Below are positions 57,460-64,000 of a DNA stretch of 64,000 nt, piece after piece; the stretch's first letter is position 1, and each line of letters starts with the position of its first letter. The DNA lies in the NCBI GenBank assembly GCA_003260075.1, contig QLIY01000361.1:82882-146881 (forward strand). Reading direction: 5' to 3'. The notes beneath the pieces were generated by a model. It saw only the letters and a list, made by a program, of their open reading frames with translations. It ran no database searches and was not told the origin of the DNA. The position numbers and the translations under genes were made by a program. Source of the stretch: Phallusia mammillata. Its lineage: Eukaryota > Chordata > Ascidiacea > Phlebobranchia > Ascidiidae.

Positions 57460-58960
57460 AATACTAGCATTCCCAAAATTACCCTACATTCCTTGTATAT
57501 GACATGAAGCTTGTCCACCAAATGAAGCCGATACTTGTACGTTATGAAGCTGTTAGTGCCTTATTTTTGCAAGGGGCAGCGGCAGACATTCCGTTTTGCT
57601 ATTTCGTACTACACCAAAAGACATTTGTCTTTCTAACCCAAATACTGCGGTGCAAATACGGTTTTCGTGTTCACTGTAAGGCGTTGTTTGTGAACTGTGA
57701 TGCTTTCGTGCCTTGGTACGCTTATTCGGCTACACTAACCGATCACCCCCATTGAAAAGGTCTGGTACTTTTTCCGTGCTCCAATCACACCATGTTATTT
57801 TCCGGAGCAGCTTTTTATACCGTTGCGCCAGTTTTGTTACCAACCATTTATTCCTATGCTATTTATTCTTGCGAGTGCCGCACCCCTGTTTTTTTGTACA
57901 GAAATAGTGAAGCTACGTAAGTCGCTTATTTATCGTGCCCGCATTATTACTTGTACTGATGTTTTTTTGTGCTTAAAAGGTCGTAACCCGATTGGAAGCT
58001 ATTTCAGTGCCTAAAATACGAATTCTCCAACCTTTAACCGACGACACAAAAGTCTTGTCAACTTACATACAACTGCCAACGCCATGTTTTTGACAATTTT
58101 ATTGCAACTGCACATACGTTTTTTTGCACGAAACCTCGCCACTGAACTCATACAAACAACAAATTTTGATCACAAACAAACCAACATTCCAGGTACAATG
58201 GTCACAGTCGTCGTTGGTACTACTCCTTATCCCGACATCTTTGTTGTTCCTTTGTGTACGAACTATCACTGATTCATATATTATTATGGTGCCTCGATGA
58301 ATTGCCTTTGCTAAGGTTTCATTTTTTTTTATTCCTTGCCTTTATATCAAGTTGCATACGCCCACTATTATGATGCCTTAAATGTAGCAACACTACTTTT
58401 TTGTGTAATGTTCCCCATTATGTACTGTAGCGTTTGTTGTTTTGTAGATAGAGTAGCACACGGTTTCTTTACATGCCTTAGATTTTGCTAGTAGTTTCGT
58501 TGCTTGTTTTAGTGGTTTCTTGTGCTGTTGCATTGTGAAGGAATGCCATCGACCTATAACATATATAAACAGTACTTTATTTCCAAACCTGCTTTCCTGA
58601 CTTAACTAATGCAAATCCACATTTTTGTTGTCGAGCTGTCGCACACTGACTGACCAAGGCGCTGAGTTCGCATTCCACAAACCGAATTGCTTCATTCATA
58701 TTTTTCATGTCTCCACCCGTTTGCACATTCCATGTTATAACAGAATAACCGGACCCATAACCTGTGGGCCTTTACCCTTTCAGGCGTTTCTATTGTTGTT
58801 AGAATGTCCCTATTTCTACTATGATAAACTAATATACCGTTTTATAACTGTTGCCAATTAGTATGTGAAACTCCGGATAATTTGCATGTTCCACAAGATA
58901 TAGTACTGTCTGTGTATCCACCCTGTGCGAAATAAAAGTATCATTTTTGCATGTAGTCAA
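57460..58960 (+). other. Probable 3' UTR of the BTB-zinc finger gene
   Basis: The stretch between the stop codon and the AATAAA at 58931-58936 is AT-rich, without recognisable coding exons, and CpG content falls. A 3' UTR of about 1.5 kb is plausible for a regulatory gene. Confidence 0.5.
58931..58936 (+). terminator. Probable polyadenylation signal of the BTB-zinc finger gene
   Basis: AATAAA about 1.47 kb past the stop, followed by T-rich sequence. Confidence 0.45.
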
Positions 58961-59335
58961 ATAATTATATAGGAGAAACGGCTGCCCAGAAACATGGAAG
59001 CAATGTAATATGCAACATGAGGTAAACTACTCTTGTCATTCTTACTGTAAATACTCTCGAAAGACTCGATTAAACATGCCAGATGACCCAATCCTCAATA
59101 GCTTTGAAGCAAGTAGCACTGTAGAATACCAAAATAGCCTAAAGGTGGCACGATTTGGATTAAATTCAGCTGCCCCAACAATGTATTTTAACTATAAATT
59201 TAGGTTGAAAACTTTTATTTCTCCTGATAGCGAAAGAGCAATACGCAAATATTTCAAGCCATACCCATCCAAAACAAGTGGTCGGCAAAGGTCGCCAGTG
59301 ATGGATCAACGACATTGTCGGACACGCCAAGTTGT

Positions 59336-59340
<5 letters not shown>

Positions 59341-59412
<72 letters not shown>
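59341..59412. repeat. Homopolymer of 72 G
   Basis: Seventy-two consecutive G with no interruption. The flanks are not obviously duplicated. The reading frame through it (a poly-Gly stretch) is not credible as a gene. It is probably a chain of assembly spacers or a sequencing artefact over a gap. Confidence 0.8.
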
Positions 59413-59414
<2 letters not shown>

Positions 59415-62078
59415 TACACGTTCGGTCAATATACTCTTTGTAAGACTAGGTACTTTTCGAAACTGAAACTAGATTGTTATTTCGGGGGATTTTCAGGGAA
59501 CTGCCAAAAGCCAACCGAAAGTCCTGTCAGTTACTGCACAAAAGACAAAAAAAGGTTTTCTTGCGTAACGCGATGATGCAATATTAATATTATCAGTTGG
59601 CTATTGGCGATTGGCAACAGGGAAATGTAACGTTTTAGCGCCACCAGGCGGAAACCAACTCAAGATTTTTTTGGGGAGGATATATGCTGAAAATGATGAA
59701 AAGTTGTATGACTTTAAATAACTTTTACCGTGCGGTTGAATAGCGTTTTATGTTTATTGTGTTGTGTCCTGCCATATGGTCCTGCTTTTGAAAAAAAATT
59801 CTACGCATGGCTGCACAACAGCACTTCTCAGCGGTTTTTTTGTGTCAAAAATGGCGCGTTTTGGTTGTTATAAAAGTTAGATTGTAGATTGTAGTATAAA
59901 AGTATATGACTTCTGTTTATGCGTATTGACAGTTGGATTTACGCATTGAGAAATCCTAATTGTTCTTGCTAATGTATTCGTGTTTTGCAGATGATTAACC
60001 TTTGTCCTTTTGTAGGCCAGAAGGTTTTCAATGTCAATGTGGGAAATGATTTTTCCGTTTTTAACTCAAACAATTGTGAAAACGAGATTGAACCGCACAT
60101 TTCTACAAACTAAAAATGATACTTTCAATAGTTGTTTAGCAAAAGCAGTTTCTTTTTATTTAAATAACTGAAAGTGTGTATTAAAGTAAGTACACTAATA
60201 ATGTGTACAGAGTACTTACAAACACCAGTTTTTGTTGTACCCTTACCCACTAAACAAATGCCTAGCAGACCTATTTAACATTCTTTTTAAAATAGTGTTT
60301 TATTAGCTATACTGTAAAAAATTCTATGCAGATGTAAAGAGTGGACTGTATTTTGCTTGAGGTCAAACTTCCGTGTTTCATGGAATCATACATAAACCAA
60401 AAAAGCAACTGTAAAACACACATCTTAATTGTTGATATATGGTGGGAATTTGTGTAACCTAGTAGTCTGCCCTTCTATTTTTATAGGCGACATCCAAACA
60501 TATCATTCCTGGACAAGCTTTTGCAGACATGAGTTTTGATATAAATCAACAAAATGCTACTACAATCAATGTTCGGAAATTCCTTATATATTGAGAAAAT
60601 GTTTCAGTCATTGTATTGAGGCTATATATCTACAAAAAATGGTTAGTATGATAATCTTTACTCTGCAATATAATTTTTTTTTGGCAGTGTACACAACATT
60701 ATATTCTGAAATCACTTTTCATACAGGAATGGTGGAAAAGTGTTGGTCTAAATTATGGTCCTTTGGTGCACAACCTATAGGAGCAGCGTGACTTGATAAA
60801 ACTTAATAATGATAATTGTCCTAATGCAGTTCACAGGTCTACATCCTAGGGTCACAAATGAGACCTTGGTGTTTTTTCTTGTCTAAAGAGTATGAAACAG
60901 TATGTTTGGAATTTGGATTGCACAAGGAAGTTTTAGATAGAAGCTGTTAATAATCTTCATCAAAAATGTGTCCTCATTTTTGAAAATATGGTAGGTTATA
61001 AAAGTGGTCTATATATCAACAGAATGATATTTAGATCAATCCAGGCTGTTAGTTGTTGTCTTAAATTAACTGAGTGACATTTTTTTGTGCCTGACCTGTA
61101 ACCTAAGAGCTTTTTACAATTGTTTCATTTGTAAACTACTTGTTTGCGTATATTGGCCACTTCACAGCGTTAAAAATTCGAGTCCTGATTTGTTGAACTC
61201 TAGCCCCAACGTTGGAAAAGTTTGGTAGGGAAGGGACTTCAAATGTAAACTTGGTTTGTATCCTCCAACTTGTGCGCAAAGAAATTATTCGTCCATCAAA
61301 GAAGTTATTTCCGCAAGATCCGTTTGTTCCTTGGCTTTAAAAATCTCCCTCTTGTCTATGCTGTATTTGCAGGGCTTGCACCCCTGCCTCATATGCATGA
61401 AAAATTTTGGTTCCAGTACAGCTGTAGTAAATCATTCAATACACTCAGACTTAACTGCCCACACTTGCATATAGGGCAATTACACGTTTTTGTTTATTCC
61501 GCCAAACGTATAGGCAAGGAAGTCGTTTTTTTGCTATCCTTCAGATTTGCTTGTGGCTTGATAGCACTGGACGTATGTGCTTTGTCGCGGTGCCAGTTTC
61601 TTCGCAATTGTTCAAAATACTTCCAAACAGGTTTGCGTTCTGTCTGCGGTGCACACTCGTTACTGTCTTCTGATTTCGGATTTTAAAGACGTTTAGACCA
61701 GGGGTTGCCAACCCTTACCACGCTAAGACCACTTGGACCATTTTTACACAGAAAAAAAAAACGCTGGAGACACAAAGACGTTTCAAAATTTGAAATAACG
61801 TGCCACTTCAAAAACGTTTTTTTTGGTCTCACGACATTCGAGTTTTGTTGTTTTAAGCAGTTTCTTGCATCTTAGACACACTTGGCAAACCGGTCTCGTC
61901 AGCAGTAAAAGCAATGAATCTCCCCACGGAGCATTAAATGTTCTGTTTTCTTTAAACGCTGATTTTTATTTCTTTTTTACGTACCCATGTACCCATGCCT
62001 GCCTCGATGACGACTTGTAAAGTGCGGCTACAGTGTAAACTATAATGTTCATTGCAAATTGTTTGGTGAGTCTGATCC
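59413..62078. other. Gene-free spacer with one transposon end
   Basis: No recognisable gene. At about 61701 the sequence CAGGGGTTGCCAACCCTTAC resembles a hAT left end, but I found no partner. The remainder is AT-rich. Confidence 0.45.
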
Positions 62079-63207
62079 TTTTTTTTATTGCGATAACTAA
62101 GACACGAAGAAAGACAAATACATTAAAGTACAACAGAACAAACAGACAAACGCTAAGTATTTAACGGCAATCAGAGGCCAAGCCACTTGACTAAGCACTC
62201 TGCACGTTTTTTTCTTTTAGTAGCAATAATTAGTTCGGACTGTTTCGTTATTTTTAATGGGTTAATAAATCTGTTGAGTCTGACCTTTGCATCTCAATAA
62301 CAGCTGACTGATTAACAGCCCCACCGAGTGTCTCTTATTTCTTTGTATTCTTGAGTAAACGTTTCAATGGCGACGATTAAATCAGCTTCCACATCCCCAA
62401 AGGGAGAAAAATAGACTACTAGAAGACTAAAAAATAGTCTAAGAACAGACAGGCGACAAAGTCGAAAACAAGCTATTTATTTATGTGCGAAAACTTGGTT
62501 TTACAGTAAACCTTTTTTACCTTAAGTTATCGATTTTTTTTCACGGGGTTCGAACCCAGGACTATCTCGATCAGGTTTTTTTGTGTCTGTACATGGGTCA
62601 GGCGCGCCAGTCCATTCGGCCAAGTTCCTGCCCTTATGGCAAAGGTGCGATTTATAATGTCATAGCGCCCTCTAACCGAGCTGCTATGCTTATTCTCAAG
62701 AACGAGCGGCTGTGTTCTACTTGAAACGGAAGCGACAGTACAAACAAGAGGAAGTATGCGTAATGATAAACGAACACCTTATGTTTCTGCAGAACATTCT
62801 AGAATAACCAAATGACTCAAAATATCTTATGACTTGGGGGGGGGGCTTTTTTTTATTGCGATAACTAAGACACGAAGAAAGACAAATACATTAAAGTACA
62901 ACAGAACAAACAGACAAACGCTAAGTATTTAACGGCAATCAGAGGCCAAACCACTTGACTAAGCACTCTGCACGTTTTTTTCTTTTAGTAGCAATAATTA
63001 GTTCGGACTGTTTCGTTATTTTTAATGGGTTAATAAATCTGTTGAGTCTGACCTTTGCATCTCAATAACAGCTGACTGATTAACAGCCCCACCGAGTGTC
63101 TCTTATTTCTTTGTATTCTTGAGTAAACGTTTCAATGGCGAACGATTAAATCAGCTTCCACATCCCCAAAGGGAGAAAAATAGACTACTAGAAGACTAAA
63201 AAATAGT
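62079..63207. repeat. Separated copies around ten-G run 62836-62845 and n at 63208
   Basis: 62079-62435 recurs at 62846-63207, which then ends at an n. The 62436-62835 stretch is present once. The pattern is the same as at 38864-39857: an overlapping contig end appended after ten Gs. Confidence 0.85.
62546..62625 (-). repeat. tRNA-like pol III promoter, probable tRNA-derived SINE
   Basis: On the minus strand TTGGCCGAATGGACTGGCGC resembles a tRNA A box (plus-strand 62603-62623) and GGTTCGAACCC, about 50 nt downstream, is a near-consensus B box (plus-strand 62547-62557), followed by an A-rich run. The intervening part does not fold as a clean tRNA, which favours a tRNA-derived SINE head over a functional tRNA gene. 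Confidence 0.45.
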
Positions 63208-63616
63208 NTTGCAGCGATTGTTTCATCGTCTTGCAACTGTTGATACGTGTACTGTACCTGTTGACCTGTGTCGCAAAATAGTTGGTAAGTTAGTCATTGG
63301 CATTTTTGTGCGTTGACATATGTCAATGTGTTTCGTTTTCTTGTTTAGAAAACCGTTCCCGTTTCCGTTCTCATTCCTGTTTCTGTCCGTTCCTGATTGT
63401 GTACGACATTGTGGTTGTTGTCGCTGTGGATTATTACACGTGACTCGGGAAGGGTGATTTGTGTGGGAAAGGGCGGGGCGTGTTTCAACGTGACAAACCC
63501 CTTTGTGAGGCTTAGCCTTGCAGGTCGGCCGTTCAGAGTCTACATAAAGAAGTTTTCAACTGTTGCTGGTTGAAAAAGAAGTTTTCAACCGTTGCTCGTT
63601 CGCTCAGTGAAGAAAA

Positions 63617-64000
63617 ATGATTGCCGACATGATTGAAGAGGATAAGGGTGAACAGCTCGTCAAACTGCAACGTTCATTGCAAGAAGCCTACACCCGAACG
63701 GAACGATTAATGGTCAGTCCCAAAAACTTGGTTTGTGTGCATTCGTCGGTGCGAAATGTCGATGGAAGATACCAACTTCTTGTGGAGCATATAACTTCAA
63801 ATTTGTCTGAAAATGGATCGAAGATCTTGATGAGGATTTGTTAAAGCGATACGCTGAGGAGAAGACTGAGTTCGATGCCAGGGTTGCTGAATGGATTGAA
63901 AAGGCCCAGCATTCTACGTCCCTGCCGCCACCGGTTGGTTCAAAAAAGTCGACAAAAAGTTGCACTTCTAGTTGCCCTACTTCTGCGAGTACGAGTTCCA
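63617..64000 (+). mobile_element. Probable retroelement start with gag-like, frame-broken ORF
   Basis: The frame beginning MIADMIEEDKGEQLVKLQ runs 75 codons to a stop at 63844. A second frame opens at about 63811 (KWIEDLDEDLLKRYAEEK, then FDARVAEWIEKAQ) and runs off the window. Together they form a charged helical region followed by a Ser/Pro/Lys-rich linker, as seen at the N-terminus of BEL/Pao-type gag proteins. Just upstream the motif aagaagttttcaac is repeated (about 63547 and 63577). Identity is tentative because the rest of the element is outside the window. Confidence 0.35.

Noticed and set aside
59010-59576. 188-residue open frame containing a long poly-glycine stretch
   Set aside because: The frame is held open by the 72-G run, which is probably artificial. 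Its flanks have no recognisable domain or splice structure.
62547-62557. A functional tRNA gene at the GGTTCGAACCC motif
   Set aside because: The sequence between A-like and B-like boxes does not give complete D and anticodon stems, and the acceptor stem does not pair.
1305-62845. Ten-base G runs as biological G-quadruplex or regulatory motifs
   Set aside because: Constant length, association with duplicated flanks and strand blocks fit assembly joins far better than a functional motif.
1-64000. CRISPR arrays, bacterial operons or prophage genes
   Set aside because: Repeats are not regularly spaced, the genes have spliceosomal introns, and all recognised genes are metazoan.

Overview
The window looks like a piece of an ascidian tunicate genome (Ciona-like). 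This is inferred from close deuterostome orthologues, AT-rich sequence, short introns, many small non-autonomous DNA transposons, and splice-acceptor motifs 8-29 nt upstream of most start codons, as expected for spliced-leader trans-splicing. The species cannot be named from sequence alone.

Layout. 1-15862 (+): WASHC5 (strumpellin), 24 exons, N-terminus cut off at the window edge. A six-exon gene for an unrecognised multi-pass membrane protein is nested on the minus strand in one of its introns (2308-4985). 16297-18385 (-): POLR3F, convergent with WASHC5. 19264-21309 (-): intronless LETM1. 23015-25585 (+): intronless WDR36/UTP21, head-to-head with LETM1 across a spacer holding two nested transposons. 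26511-28253 (-): DNAL1, eight exons. 31293-32825 (+): TBCB, five exons. 32826-36931: transposon-rich spacer. 37235-38405 (+): an unrecognised spliced gene or pseudogene, followed by a relic of a P-superfamily (THAP9-like) transposase. 42814-57459 (+): a 14-exon BTB/POZ plus three C2H2 zinc-finger gene with an 8.3-kb CpG-rich intron. 58961-64000: gene-poor, with a tRNA-like pol III element and the start of a probable retroelement at the right edge. The genes belong to unrelated cellular systems (endosomal actin, transcription, mitochondrial ion exchange, ribosome assembly, cilia, tubulin folding, developmental transcription), so this is ordinary eukaryotic gene neighbourhood, not an operon-like system.

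The strongest unexplained signal is technical. About 25 runs of G or C are scattered through the window, nearly all exactly 10 bases long, and most separate two near-identical copies of the same 40-1400 bp segment. They look like overlapping contigs or haplotypes joined end to end through a ten-base spacer. They create false duplicated exons and must be collapsed before gene models are trusted. The runs fall in orientation blocks (G at 1-8.4 kb, C at 11.5-29.5 kb, G from 30.9 kb on).

The best biological observations are a foldback transposon with 9-bp target duplications that is itself interrupted by a second 9-bp-TSD MITE, several hAT-type elements with intact 8-bp target duplications (one probably polymorphic between haplotypes), a GC-AG intron in POLR3F, the nested membrane-protein gene, and a sharp CpG-poor to CpG-rich switch inside WASHC5. 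I found no convincing undescribed multi-gene system.
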